A stretch of DNA of 64,000 nucleotides from NCBI GenBank assembly GCA_001839685.1, contig MLAK01000693.1, positions 128,219 to 192,218 of the forward strand, read 5' to 3'. The DNA comes from Tritrichomonas foetus (Eukaryota > Parabasalia > Tritrichomonadida > Tritrichomonadidae). The translations under genes and the position numbers were made by a program. The notes beneath the pieces are model-generated. The model had not been told where the DNA came from and searched no databases. It saw only the letters and a list, made by a program, of their open reading frames with translations. Of the stretch, positions 8,984 through 19,341 are shown piece by piece (within the stretch, counting starts at the first letter, position 1; each line of letters opens with the position of its first letter).

Positions 8984-10552
8984 ATGATTTCTTTATTTTT
9001 GACCATTGAAGAGAATAATCAATTTGTACGAATGGAACAAATCACAGAAGAAATTCAGAAACACCAAACAAAAATGGAATTAAGAGATATTTTTAACCAA
9101 CTCCAAATCGCAACTTCTGTAAGACCACAAAAATTAAAATATTACCTCAACATTATTAGTAAATTTAAAGACATATTAAAAGAAAATTTCGACTCTGATG
9201 ACTTAGTTACTATTTTTTCAAATCGTCCACTTGTTAGATATTTATATCATTTGAATTTAATTGACAATGATGCATTAATGGATTTTTGTCAATTAAGTAA
9301 AACTAATTATTTTGCTTTATATGATTTAATTGATCACCAAAAATTTGATCGACAAAAATGCCGAATATATGATGAAGTTGATATAAATGATGAAGGATAT
9401 ATTCCAGATAATCATGATGAACTCTGCTTATCTGGACAATGTCCTGATCCAGTTGCAACAATAATTCAAGAAGATAATTTAGATGAATTTCAGAATCTTT
9501 TGGATAATAATAAGATAAAAATTAATGACAAAATTAACAGTAGTATATATGACTGTATATTTACTTTTGAAATTCGTCATAGTTTAATAGAATACGCAGC
9601 TCGAACTGGCTCAGTGAATATTTTTAAATATTTATGGCTCCAAAATAATCTGAAATTAGATTATATGTTAGGTAGTTATGCCACAATGGGAGGTAATTCA
9701 GAAATAATTCATATTATTCACGAAGAAAATCCATCATTTATAGACGAATCAAGTATTATTACAGCGATTGAATTTCATCGAAATAGCGTATTTGAATATT
9801 TTATGAATTCATGCCAACCGGATTATATTGATAAAATACATAACAAGTTAGCTTCAGTTTGTATAAAAACATACAATATTGAAGCATATAAAATGTTAAA
9901 AGCTTCTTATCTGGACATTCGACACCATATAGATCTTTTCATTAGTGCTGCATCAGTTGGATTTTATAACAGAGTAAAGAAATTTTTGAATTATGATAAT
10001 TTTGATCCTAATAAAATATCTTCTAAATTCGGTACTAATGCTTTAATCAAGGCAGCAACTGAGAATCAATATGATATTGTAACAACACTCATAGAATCTG
10101 GGAAAGTGAATGAAATGATAACTAATATTATGAATCAAAACGCATTTATCGCTGCTGTAAATAGGAACAACTATAAAATCATAAAATTTCTTGCTTCACT
10201 TCCAACATATCAAGAATATATTAGAAAAGATAAAATTTTTGTTTATGATAAATGATGTTTAATTGTTATTTCTAATCGATCAATTATGTGCCATGCTGTA
10301 GGAATATATAGTAAATTAAAAGTTGTTAAGCTCATAGATTCATGGTATGATAATGTTGAAATCAATAATGATAGTATTTCTAATATCAATCAAATAGGAA
10401 AGAAAGCTGTAAGTGAATCTGGATTAGATGTTGTGGAATATATAGTGAACAAGTATCAAGCTCATTTGAATATAGTGAAACTAATCACTCTAGCAGAAAT
10501 GTACAATCGAGTAATAGTTTTGAATTATTTAGATCAGGTTAACATAGAATAA
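8984..10552 (+). pseudogene. DUF3447/ankyrin-repeat gene split by an in-frame TGA
   Basis: ATG at 8984 opens a 423-codon frame ending in TGA at 10253-10255. The same frame then stays open for nearly 100 codons to TAA at 10550-10552. The downstream part is clearly ankyrin-like (MCHAVGIYSKLKVVKLI, then AVSESGLDVVEYIVNKY). The upstream part has the DUF3447 unit (SLIEYAARTGSVNIFKYLW, MGGNSEIIHIIHEE) and ankyrin-like helices up to AAVNRNNYKIIKFLASL. One stop codon thus separates two parts of one repeat protein of about 520 residues. This may be a young pseudogene, a truncated but expressed protein, or a sequencing error. Translation could also begin at the second Met (MEQITEEIQ, 9032). Confidence 0.75.
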
Positions 10553-11078
10553 AATCACAAATATTATATTGATAATTATCAATAAAGAAAAACGCCAGTT
10601 TTTAATATTATCATTTGATATAAGAATTTTCATATTTTTAGAAAACATACAATAATGTAAATAAATTTCTTATATTGCCTCAAATTGTTTGGTAAAAGGG
10701 CACACATTGCCTTTACAGTTTTATTATTATTATTTTTGAAAATAAAAATCTCCATGTATGTGTATGAACACGAAAATGTAAATTTCCATAAAAAGCACCT
10801 AGAAATTTATTTTTTATTTAGCCCTTTATCTTGCTTACTTCTTCATGTAAATCCATTATTCATACATTCATTTATATCGTGTATTTGAATCAGAATTATG
10901 AAGAAAAAAGGATGATATTTTTTTTCACTTTTCAGGTACTCAGTCACTTTAAAACAAAAACAAAAACTTCACATTAAAATAAAAACAAAAACAATCACTT
11001 TAAAACAAAAATAATCACTTTAAAAGTGGTATATAGCTTTAGACGAAACAAAATAATATGCCATTTAATGAAATAGCC
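10553..11078. other. Intergenic between converging genes, with simple repeats
   Basis: Between the end of the split ankyrin gene and the end of RPAC1. Contains the CACTTTAAAACAAAAA repeat listed separately. A 67-codon ORF at 10685 is hydrophobic, low-complexity and not convincing. Confidence 0.5.
10935..11032. repeat. Degenerate repeat of TCACTTTAAAACAAAAA type
   Basis: The words TCACTTTAAAACAAAAA, CTTCACATTAAAATAAAAA, ATCACTTTAAAACAAAAA and ATCACTTTAAAA follow one another with ACAAAAAC linkers. Low-complexity spacer repeat. Confidence 0.65.
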
Positions 11079-12110
11079 TCATTCACATTTTATATCTTTT
11101 TCTCCTTCTCTTGCCGCTTCTTTCAGTTCCTCACACTTTTCACGCAAGATCCGCAGAGCCTCCTGCACGAGTTCATAGGCAGGCCTCACTCCCACACTCT
11201 CCACAGTAAATTCATATCTGTTAATTTCCTTTCCAACCGTTACATATGCTTGAAGTTGCGGATCACGAATACACTCTCTACACGACGAGCACGACCGCAC
11301 TCCATTTGGCATGACTATATTTGCATCCTCAATATCGAAGATATGTTTTGGACAAGTATTTACTAGCATCTCTTTTGCGAGATCACTTAGCTTTTCATTT
11401 TGCACCTCAATTTTTGGAACCATTCGGAAAAAAACCGTACAAACAGGTGAAAATTTGGCATGGTCTTTTCCGTTAGATTTGATGGCTCTTGCAGTGAGGT
11501 CAATTTCTTGACCTGGCCTCAATTTCGTGATTGGAACGTTTAAGTGAAGTGGATAGACAGGGGGGATGCTTTCCGTTTGGCCTGGAAATGGAAGCCAAAC
11601 AAGATGCGATGATGTGACTAATCCAGATGGCCCAGTATAGAAAGGCTGTAGTTGGTTGGTATCTTCCCACGATGAGTTGGCATCTGTGTGGTCAGGCTCT
11701 GGTCCGTCGCCACCAATGACATGTAGGCCGAATAGGAGGGTCGTTTTCGGGTTACTGTCGTCGTTTGGGATGGGCCCCTTTGGATCTTCGAGCCATTTGG
11801 GCTCAATGTTTAGCGGTATAAGGCCAAGTCTGTGACATAACATTTCGTCTGGCATAATTCCATTATTTTTGGTAATACCGATGACTTCTAAGGCGACGGA
11901 TGGAACAGCGGAGAGAAGTGTGCGGCGGAGAGCGTTGGCGTGAGATGGTGGAGCGTTCACCATGTCGAAAACGAGTCGATCTTCACCTGTGTTAGATAGT
12001 TTTTCGTATGAGAGAATTTCAATGGTCGTTTCGGGAACTTCTGGATATGTTGGAGTACTTGTATGAACACGGGCACAAGTGTCTTCGTTGAAAATGTAGC
12101 CAAAACTCAT
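11079..12110 (-). CDS. RPAC1: RNA polymerase I and III subunit RPAC1 (AC40)
   Basis: A 343-aa alpha-like subunit shared by RNA polymerases I and III; it pairs with AC19 as the eukaryotic counterpart of the bacterial alpha dimer. The diagnostic first block is present: DRLVFDMVNAPPSHANALRR, followed by VPSVALEVIGI and DEMLCHRLGLIPLNIEP. The insert domain, a later strand block (CTVFFRMVPKIEV) and the C-terminal dimerisation helix (AYELVQEALRILREKCEEL) follow. A cluster of cysteines (CSSCREC) sits near residue 275. Length agrees with yeast AC40 (335 aa). Start ATG at 12110 is the only in-frame Met before the first conserved block. RPB3 of polymerase II is the nearest alternative, but the ANALRR and LCHRLGLIPL wording fits RPAC1 better. 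Confidence 0.93.
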   Translation of the reverse strand: MSFGYIFNEDTCARVHTSTPTYPEVPETTIEILSYEKLSNTGEDRLVFDMVNAPPSHANALRRTLLSAVPSVALEVIGITKNNGIMPDEMLCHRLGLIPLNIEPKWLEDPKGPIPNDDSNPKTTLLFGLHVIGGDGPEPDHTDANSSWEDTNQLQPFYTGPSGLVTSSHLVWLPFPGQTESIPPVYPLHLNVPITKLRPGQEIDLTARAIKSNGKDHAKFSPVCTVFFRMVPKIEVQNEKLSDLAKEMLVNTCPKHIFDIEDANIVMPNGVRSCSSCRECIRDPQLQAYVTVGKEINRYEFTVESVGVRPAYELVQEALRILREKCEELKEAAREGEKDIKCE

Positions 12111-12610
12111 TGATTAAGAATTTGCGAAAATCAAACAAACATTCACAAATCTGGTGAAAAACCAGAAGTCCACTAATATTGATTTTTAAACAAAAATAAT
12201 TTAATTCATTAATAGTAAAACCTAATATATGTATATAATTTACTGTTGGTCCAATTAATCTTTCTTGTTTGTCCATCTATAAATATGAATTAATGGATTA
12301 GTTTACATCATTTCAATTTTGACTTTAAAATCTGTTTAAGACATTTTAAAAAGTCTCCATGAAAGAAAATATATGTCTAATGGATACTCGCCAATGTCCA
12401 ACAAACAAAATCAATCATGACTTAAATTTGAGTACTTTATTATATTTAGCACTGTTATTTTAATAACACATGTATTTAACCAATTCGAAGATGATTCATT
12501 TCTCTGGCTTAGCTTCAAAAAATGACTGGCAAATTCTATATCTGAATCTGTAAGCTGTTGGGTCTACAAAACTATGTTTTTACACTTAGAATGAGATAAT
12601 TCTGTATTCT
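12111..12610. other. Intergenic, AT-rich
   Basis: Includes the RPAC1 promoter region. No ORF, RNA or repeat that I can support. Confidence 0.5.
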
Positions 12611-13300
12611 TCAAAGCCTATGCATCACTTTGCAATAATCAATCAAACACTTGGCAGCTGTTTCAGATAAATTCGGATAAGCTTCATCTTTAAGACATCT
12701 TTTTGAGCTTTCATATTGTTGAACTGAAGAATAAAAATCTGCTAAACGTTTTTGTGAAGTGCCTACAAATGTCACTAATTGTTTTTGGAATATGAGATGG
12801 ACTAGTATCACCTGGAAAGATAGTGTTGGCATTCTCTAATGCTCGTTTTATTTCTTCATCACTGTCCAAGCCATCTGAGTCTTTGTCTTTTATGCTATCA
12901 ATTGTTGTGTTTTGATATCATTCTTTTAATCACAGAAAACATGATATTTCCTTGTGTTTCGTCTATATTTTCGTCATTTTTTGGGCTCATTTTTTAGAAT
13001 TACCAAAATTTTCTCGTTCAATATCACCTAGAAATAAATGATCATCGTCACAAGTGCAATTATGATATGTGAAATCATCGTCATGGACAGAATTGTTTAT
13101 AATGGCGCTGGCATTCTGTTATTCCTATTTTTCCGATGTTGTTGTTCATATCATTGGAATATAAATCGTACTTTGTCATATTTTGGAGCATTCCAAATAC
13201 CGATACACATTGAAAAAGTTACATCATTGATGTATGTGATGGTAATAAAAATTCTGCTGGTCATGTATTTTTATGAACAGAAAAGTGGGAAATAACCATA
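12611..13300 (-). pseudogene. Decayed gene with an EF-hand-like loop (frames broken)
   Basis: Reading the minus strand, protein-like sequence jumps between frames. One segment (HDDDFTYHNCTCDDDH) runs to a stop near 12985. An overlapping ATG frame at 12990 (MSPKNDENIDETQGN) stops within 30 codons. A third segment carries IDSIKDKDSDGLDSDEEI, whose DKDSDGLDSDEE fits the 12-residue EF-hand calcium loop (D at 1, 3, 5, G at 6, E at 12). A final 73-codon frame (12611-12832) ends in LSETAAKCLIDYCKVMHRL. The biased D/E content and continuous protein-like character across breaks point to a relic gene of roughly 200 residues. I cannot name the family. Confidence 0.4.
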
Positions 13301-13374
13301 ATTGGAGTCCATTGTCAGTTTTACAGAAGATTATACCTTCACATAGTTTAATCATTGGAGACCGTTAAATAAAA

Positions 13375-13393
13375 GGTCAATTTTTTCACTTAT
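13375..13393 (+). promoter_or_regulatory. GGTCA + TCACTTA initiator before the 930-aa coiled coil
   Basis: GGTCA at 13375-13379 followed by TCACTTA at about 13387, roughly 50 bases before the ATG at 13440. Confidence 0.45.
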
Positions 13394-13439
13394 AAAGGTG
13401 ATTTTAGGCATATTATTGTACGTTAAAGGTAAAAAACAC

Positions 13440-16232
13440 ATGTCATCTCCAGGGATTTCGATTGAATCTCTGCAGAAGGAAAATCAGAGACTTCAATCGA
13501 TTAATTCGGAACTCACTACCCAAAATTCTTCTCTCCGGGCACAGATCGATAGTTCTTTAAAAATCACAGAAAAAATCCAAGAGGTTTATAAAGAAAATGC
13601 TGATTTAAAATCGAATTTAAGACAATCTCAAGAAGAAAGAGGAAATTTGGAAAAAAGATTACAAATTAATTTACAACAAATATCAGAATTAAATGATCGA
13701 TTGAATGCCCCAAAAGGTATCAATGAAAGTTTTGTTGAAAGTGCCAGAAACAACGAAAGTGAATTGAGGTCAAAAATTTCCGATTTGAATGAAAAATTAG
13801 CACTTTCAAATCTTAAAAATGAACAGCTTTCAAAAGAAAAAGAAAAATGTGAATCTGATATTAGTCAAATTTATGAAAAAGCATCTCACTTTTTTAATGA
13901 CGACATTAAATATGTGACAGACCTCTTTGCACATTTTGATAAAAAGAGAGAAATTGAACATCGAATTCAAGTTCAACCACAAAATACTCAAAAAAATGTT
14001 GATAAAGCAAAATATGTTAAAAAGATCAATAAATTGAAAATGATGTTGCAAAATGAAACCAAGAAAACCCAAGAAATTGAAAACGAATATAATGCAAACT
14101 TAAGAAAGATGGAAAATACAAATGAATTAAAGTTAATTGAACTGAATTCTAGAATTGAAAAAGCATCAGCTTCTTTAGAGCAGCAAAGAAAAATGAATGC
14201 TGATTTAAATTTGAAAAATGAAGAGTTGAATAAAGAAAATGCAAGACTTGAATCACAATTACAATTATCGAAGATAAAAGTAAATGATACAGAATCCGAA
14301 AAGGTTATACAGTTAACCCGACAGATTTCAGATTTAAATGATAAAATCAGCGACCTTCAAGAAATTAATCAAGAGTTTAAAAATAATAAAATTCCTAACC
14401 TGGTATCTAAAAATAGAAATTTAAATTCTAAATTGGCTGCATCAACAGAAAAGGTTTCTCAATTAAAAGAAATGCTTGCCGATGAACAAAGCAAGATAAA
14501 CATTTTATCAGAGCAATTCGAAAAAAGATCGATTGATCTTACTGAAAGAATTTCGCAGCGAGATGCTGAAAATTCGAAGCTGAAGCATGATATTGATAAA
14601 TTAAAAACTAATTTAATGGATGCCAGTAGAGACATGAAACAAGCAAGCATGGAAAATGAAACACTTCAAGAAGAAAAAGAAAATTTATCGAAATTACTAA
14701 AGCAACACAAAGAAATGAATCAAAAGTTTGAAAATCAACTCTTTGAATACTCACAAAAGGTTTCATTAATTTCAACAGAATTAGAAAATACTCGAACTAA
14801 GCTTCGTATTGCCGAACAACCAGTTGATGTTTCAAAATTACTACCATTGGCTTGTTGGTCAGTACCAGAAATTCCTCAAGATTTAACAATTGTTATTGAA
14901 GATATTGTCAAAAATTCCACTTTAGAACTCCCAACAAAATTACGTCATGTTCTTTCTGTGATTTGTAAATGGTTTATTTCAAAAACTGACCGACTTGAAA
15001 AAGATAATAATATTTTGTCATCAAATACACTAGAACTTAAAGGACTTTTAGAGACCACAAAAGAATTTTTCAAACAAACATTTTCCGATTATAAAGGGGA
15101 TTTTAATGATATTATTGAAAACAATGATACTCAAACGAAAGAACTTTTCAAAGATTTTATAGAAAAGAAAAATGAAAGTTTCAATAATTTATTTGAATTA
15201 AAAACAAAAATGGATGAAGATTTGCTTGATTTACTTCTTGCTTTACATGTTGATCAAATAGGTGATGCACATTCAAAAGTTGAAAAACTATATTCGAAAA
15301 ATCGAAAATTGAAAGCGTCATTACAAAAGGCCAAAGTTGCAAGTAAGAAAATCGCAAATATTCATATCAAAGAGACGAAATCCATGCAACAGAATTTGAA
15401 TTCAAAAGATGCAATAATCGAAGAATTAAATTCTAAAATCTCTATTCTTACAAACTCTTTAGAAAAATCTGAAAATTCCAATAAACAACATGAAGCAAAA
15501 ATCTCTGAATTAAAAGCTAAAATACATGAAAAAATTCAACAGGCAAATGAGTCAATTCAAAATTCGAAGAAAAAATTCGATAATTTAACTAGAAAGTTTA
15601 ATGATCTAACTGGAAATTATGAAGAAGCATTGCATAAAATTAATGAATTAGAAGCGACTATTGATGATTTGCATGATGTAATTAATGACTTAACAAATAA
15701 TAAAAAAGAATTGGAATCTAATATTGAAGAATTGAAAGGTTTGATTGAACAAACGAAAAATCACTTCAAAACTAAGATTAAACAACTGAAACAGCAATCC
15801 CAAGGTCGATATGATACAATGATTGAACAAATGAAGAAACAAAACGCAGAATGCCGTGAAACAATAACCAAATTAAATACAGAAAATTTGAATATGAATG
15901 ATAAAAATGAAATGCTTGAAAATATAATAACTGAGCTTAATTTAAAGATTCAAAAATTGGAAATGAAAGCAACCGCAATGATGGCAGACAGTGGAAGAGA
16001 TAAACGAGCACAAGAGTCTCAATTCACTGCTAGATTAATGTCATTAAAGAATGATTATCAAAACCAAATCGAAGAAAGTATAAATGAAAAGAAAAAGTTA
16101 ATTGATTTAATTCGTGTTGAATTTTCGAAATATGTCAGTATTGATGAGAGAAATATCGAAGATGCAATTAAAAAAGTAAGTGGGAGACTCAGAGATGTTG
16201 ACGGACGTCAAGATAGTAACAGTTCGATTTAA
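13440..16232 (+). CDS. Long coiled-coil protein, 930 aa
   Basis: Nearly the whole protein is heptad-rich, K/E/N/Q-rich coiled coil, with repeated starts such as SIESLQKENQRLQ. One less regular stretch near residues 460-530 is globular (VSKLLPLACWSVPEIPQDL, then TKLRHVLSVICKWFIS). The C-terminal 60 residues (LKNDYQNQIEESINEKKKLI, then a V-E-F-S-K-Y segment) resemble an ending shared by many trichomonad coiled-coil proteins. The frame reaches a GTG at 13398, but ATG at 13440 (MSSPGISIE) is the start, about 50 bases after an initiator box. Such proteins are usually cytoskeletal, Golgi-tether or basal-body components; nothing here tells which. Confidence 0.85.
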   Translation: MSSPGISIESLQKENQRLQSINSELTTQNSSLRAQIDSSLKITEKIQEVYKENADLKSNLRQSQEERGNLEKRLQINLQQISELNDRLNAPKGINESFVESARNNESELRSKISDLNEKLALSNLKNEQLSKEKEKCESDISQIYEKASHFFNDDIKYVTDLFAHFDKKREIEHRIQVQPQNTQKNVDKAKYVKKINKLKMMLQNETKKTQEIENEYNANLRKMENTNELKLIELNSRIEKASASLEQQRKMNADLNLKNEELNKENARLESQLQLSKIKVNDTESEKVIQLTRQISDLNDKISDLQEINQEFKNNKIPNLVSKNRNLNSKLAASTEKVSQLKEMLADEQSKINILSEQFEKRSIDLTERISQRDAENSKLKHDIDKLKTNLMDASRDMKQASMENETLQEEKENLSKLLKQHKEMNQKFENQLFEYSQKVSLISTELENTRTKLRIAEQPVDVSKLLPLACWSVPEIPQDLTIVIEDIVKNSTLELPTKLRHVLSVICKWFISKTDRLEKDNNILSSNTLELKGLLETTKEFFKQTFSDYKGDFNDIIENNDTQTKELFKDFIEKKNESFNNLFELKTKMDEDLLDLLLALHVDQIGDAHSKVEKLYSKNRKLKASLQKAKVASKKIANIHIKETKSMQQNLNSKDAIIEELNSKISILTNSLEKSENSNKQHEAKISELKAKIHEKIQQANESIQNSKKKFDNLTRKFNDLTGNYEEALHKINELEATIDDLHDVINDLTNNKKELESNIEELKGLIEQTKNHFKTKIKQLKQQSQGRYDTMIEQMKKQNAECRETITKLNTENLNMNDKNEMLENIITELNLKIQKLEMKATAMMADSGRDKRAQESQFTARLMSLKNDYQNQIEESINEKKKLIDLIRVEFSKYVSIDERNIEDAIKKVSGRLRDVDGRQDSNSSI

Positions 16233-16314
16233 TATTGTTTGATTTATAAAATTGTTTTTATTGTTTTCATTTTTGAAAAGTACTTCTCATTTTGACCTTC
16301 TTTATTGAAATATT

Positions 16315-16327
16315 TGACCATTTTTAT
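16315..16327 (+). promoter_or_regulatory. TGACCATTTTTAT box before the small zinc-finger gene
   Basis: The GGTCA word in inverted orientation (TGACC, 16315-16319), 25 bases before the ATG at 16344. CCATTTTT could serve as a weak initiator. Confidence 0.35.
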
Positions 16328-16343
16328 TGACAAATCTTTACAA

Positions 16344-16544
16344 ATGAGTAAAGAAAGCATTAAGCGTCTCAATGTGGAAGATATTGAGAAGCAAGAAGTT
16401 GAATGTCAATACTGTAATCAACCTGTCCAATTTTCGGTTCTTCCACTTCATGAATATTTTTGTTGTGATGCTTTGGAAGCAAAAACACATGAAATTGAAA
16501 TTAACAAAAACCAGTCTGGAATAAAGTTTGCAAAAAAATACTAA
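16344..16544 (+). CDS. Small single zinc-finger protein, 66 aa
   Basis: The central segment CQYCNQPVQFSVLPLHEYFC gives C-x2-C-x11-H-x3-C spacing, a C2HC-type finger like those in TRAF-type/RNF114-like adaptors, with one more Cys directly after. The N-terminus is charged (MSKESIKRLNVEDIEKQEVE) and the C-terminus basic. The frame reaches a TTG at 16305 but the ATG at 16344 is the sensible start. It lies 111 bases after the 930-aa coiled coil, in the same direction. Role unknown; possibly a small ubiquitin-pathway or protein-binding adaptor. Confidence 0.6.
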   Translation: MSKESIKRLNVEDIEKQEVECQYCNQPVQFSVLPLHEYFCCDALEAKTHEIEINKNQSGIKFAKKY

Positions 16545-16989
16545 GAAAACACTTTTAACGTAATTCCACTTCAATCTATTTTAACTTTATTCAATTTGAT
16601 TTGTTCTAATATTATATTTATTTTGTTTTCAATTATATAATTATGTATTATCCTTAATCAAATATATTTCTACTGAAGTAATGAAGAAATGGTTTAATAA
16701 AATTATTTTCTCGAGCAAAAAATCATCTTACATTTTTTTCTATTGATTTTTGATCTTTAAATTCCAAACAGTAACATTACTACTCTCTTTCCTTTTTAAT
16801 GTAATTTATTAAGTGACTATCACTGAGACTTATCTGACTGATTAAAAAAACAAAAAAAAGTAAATTATTGCTAATAACTTAATGTTTTATGTGAATATTT
16901 TACATCATATGAAAAATCATCGTGAAAAAATCATTTGGTGTGTTCATCATATCAAGATGAAGGAACGCTATTTTAATAACAATACGAAT
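16545..16989. other. Intergenic, AT-rich
   Basis: Between a zinc-finger gene and the tail of a decayed ankyrin gene. No feature seen. Confidence 0.5.
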
Positions 16990-18885
16990 GTGCTAGCATC
17001 TTTTTAATTGGACTCTTCTCAATATTAGGTTTTTTCAATAAAAGTTCTATTATTTCTTTATGATCTATCTGGCATGCTTCATTATATGGTGTTTCACAAA
17101 ATTTGGGAATTAGATTCCATTTCTAAAGCAAAAGAAATTCTGAATTCGGATTAGAAATATTCTTTTTAGCATTAAAATCAATGTTTGGTTGTTTTAATAG
17201 TAGATTAACAATTTCGAGTTGACCATGAGCACAAGCTTTATGAAGAGGTGTTTCTTAAATGTTTTAATTCAATTCCATTTATTAATTCACAAAAACAATG
17301 AATAAGAAAAGAAAATTTCATTTTTTGCGTTAATATCAATATTAGGATGTTTGAGAAGGAGTTCAACAATTTCTTGATAACCTCTCGAACAGGCTTCATG
17401 AAGAGGTGTTTCTTGAATTCTACCAATAAATTTTGCATGTAGAAAATAATTAACCTTGAATACATAAGAAAACATAATTCTTCAGATTAACATCAGCCTT
17501 CAATTGCTGCAAAAATAATTCAACAATTTCAAAATGACCTGCAAAACATGCATTATGAAGATGTGATAAGTGAATAATCATTATAAATTTTATTAATAAA
17601 ATAAATGACATTATTAATTTGCATAAATAGCTCCTAGTGAATTCACATCAATTGTTTTTGATTGTTTGTAGAAAAAATGATAAAATAAATAAAAAGTGAT
17701 TCCTCTGTAATTAAAAATGCAGTTTCTGATTATCATTTGGATCTCATAACTATGTAATTGATTGGATTTTTTATTGGGTATCATACATTCTTGATAAGTA
17801 GAATTCCAATAATTATGAAATAGTTCAAAATTTGCAGTTTGATTTAACAGGGAAAATATTTCTGTGAATGTTGGGTTTTCTATGATATTGTTATTTAGAA
17901 AATATTCAGTGATTTCATTGTGATAATATTCAACTGATAAATTGTAACACTTTCTATTCAATTTAAATTCTGATTCTTCTTCAAGTATATGTATTATTTC
18001 TAAATTGCCACCAATTATACTATATTCAAGTGAATTTTGAGTGGTTTTCGCTTTATTCACCCACAAATAACGAAAGATATTAATAGAACCAAATGCCATC
18101 GAATATTCAATGAGACTGATTCCACTTCCTAGGATATTATTAATGTCTGGATTATCTTCTAAAAATGATGGTTGAATTTTGGAATTTATATCGATATGAT
18201 CATTTTTAGATATTAATTCAACAAATTCATTCATATTATCATCACGAATAATTCGAGCAAGTTTTTCTTGTGAATGCATTTCTTTTCGAATGTGCAAATA
18301 TTTTTCTATATTCACATCATTATCATTAGCTTGATCTTCTGTTTCCCTTTTATAAAAATCCATTATTTCCTCTTTCGTAAGCATTATTTCTTTTTGGAAA
18401 CTTTCACAAAATCTTGGATTGACTTTGTTGATTTCATTATAGAGAAATAAATAAAGCATTTTGTCATTCCCATAATTGATTTCATTTTCAATTAAAGAAA
18501 TATCTATGATACCTTTTTGAAGAAGGAAAAGAAGAAAATGCTTGTTATTTTTAAAAATATAGAATAACGTTGACTGATGGAATACTTTATTCATTGAATG
18601 CTTGGAAATCAATTCACTTAAAATATTGAGAAATATTTGATGTTTTTTATGAATTTCTTGATACTTTTGAGAAGGATCAAAAAAGAGAGAAAGATGAACT
18701 AACATATGAAGAAAACATTCAAAAAGCGAAAAATTGTTCGAAATTGAAATATCTTCTAAAAAAACGTTGAGTTCATGTAATTTATTAGAAAGAATTTCTT
18801 CATTACAAACAAGAATGGAAATTGTCATATTATGCAGGTCTCTTAAGATTTTAATGTGATGGTTAAGTTCGAGAAACATTTCCAT
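16990..18885 (-). pseudogene. DUF3447/ankyrin gene with a frameshifted, decayed repeat tail
   Basis: ATG at 18885 opens a 423-codon frame ending at 17614. It has the usual architecture: helical N-terminus, then the DUF3447 unit (GISLIEYSMAFGSINIFRYLW and SIIGGNLEIIHILEEE). Beyond the stop, at least four more ankyrin repeats are readable on the same strand but in changing frames: HLHNACFAGHFEIVELFLQQ (about 17500-17570), ETPLHEACSRGYQEIVELLL (about 17350-17415), ETPLHKACAHGQLEIVNLLL (about 17190-17255) and ETPYNEACQIDHKEIIELLL (about 17030-17095). The linkers between repeats hold the stops and frameshifts. The repeats themselves are well kept, so the decay looks recent. If expressed, only the first 423 residues are made. 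Confidence 0.75.
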
Positions 18886-19341
18886 TTTGAATTTATTAAA
18901 TTTTTCAGTGTGTATTCAGCCAATAAATGAAAGAAAAAGTTTGTGATTTTCGAATGTATAAACGGTCAGAGACTTTTCAACCAAAATCAATCACAAGAAA
19001 AAACGTCAATATCATCTTTTTTCCCCTTCTAGACTTATTCAGAGCTTGTATGAATTATTTTAATGTGTTATAAATGATATTCTGTAACAAAAAGGAATTC
19101 GAATTTTTCATTCCCATCAATTCCATTCATTAATGAGAATGAATTCCATTATAATCATTTCCATGACTTACTCAATCAAATTAATAATTATGATATTTTC
19201 AAAAAGAATTGATCGAAAAAAAAGAAAATATTTTTTTTTAAAAAAAATGAATGATTGCAAAATTTGCTTCATTTCAATTGTAGCTTTACTAAACATTTTT
19301 TATTTTACTATTTTATCATTCTTCATACCATCAATAATAAT
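18886..19341. other. Intergenic between minus-strand genes
   Basis: Promoter side of the ankyrin relic and 3' side of the LC8 gene. A plus-strand ORF at 19133 is largely antisense to the LC8 acidic tail and is not real. Confidence 0.5.

Noticed and set aside
10685..10888. 67-codon hydrophobic ORF between converging genes
   Set aside because: Starts with TTG, dominated by Leu/Phe/Ile from T-rich DNA.
13038..13295. 85-codon plus-strand ORF
   Set aside because: It is antisense to the decayed EF-loop gene and has a Cys/Ile-rich, chance-like composition.
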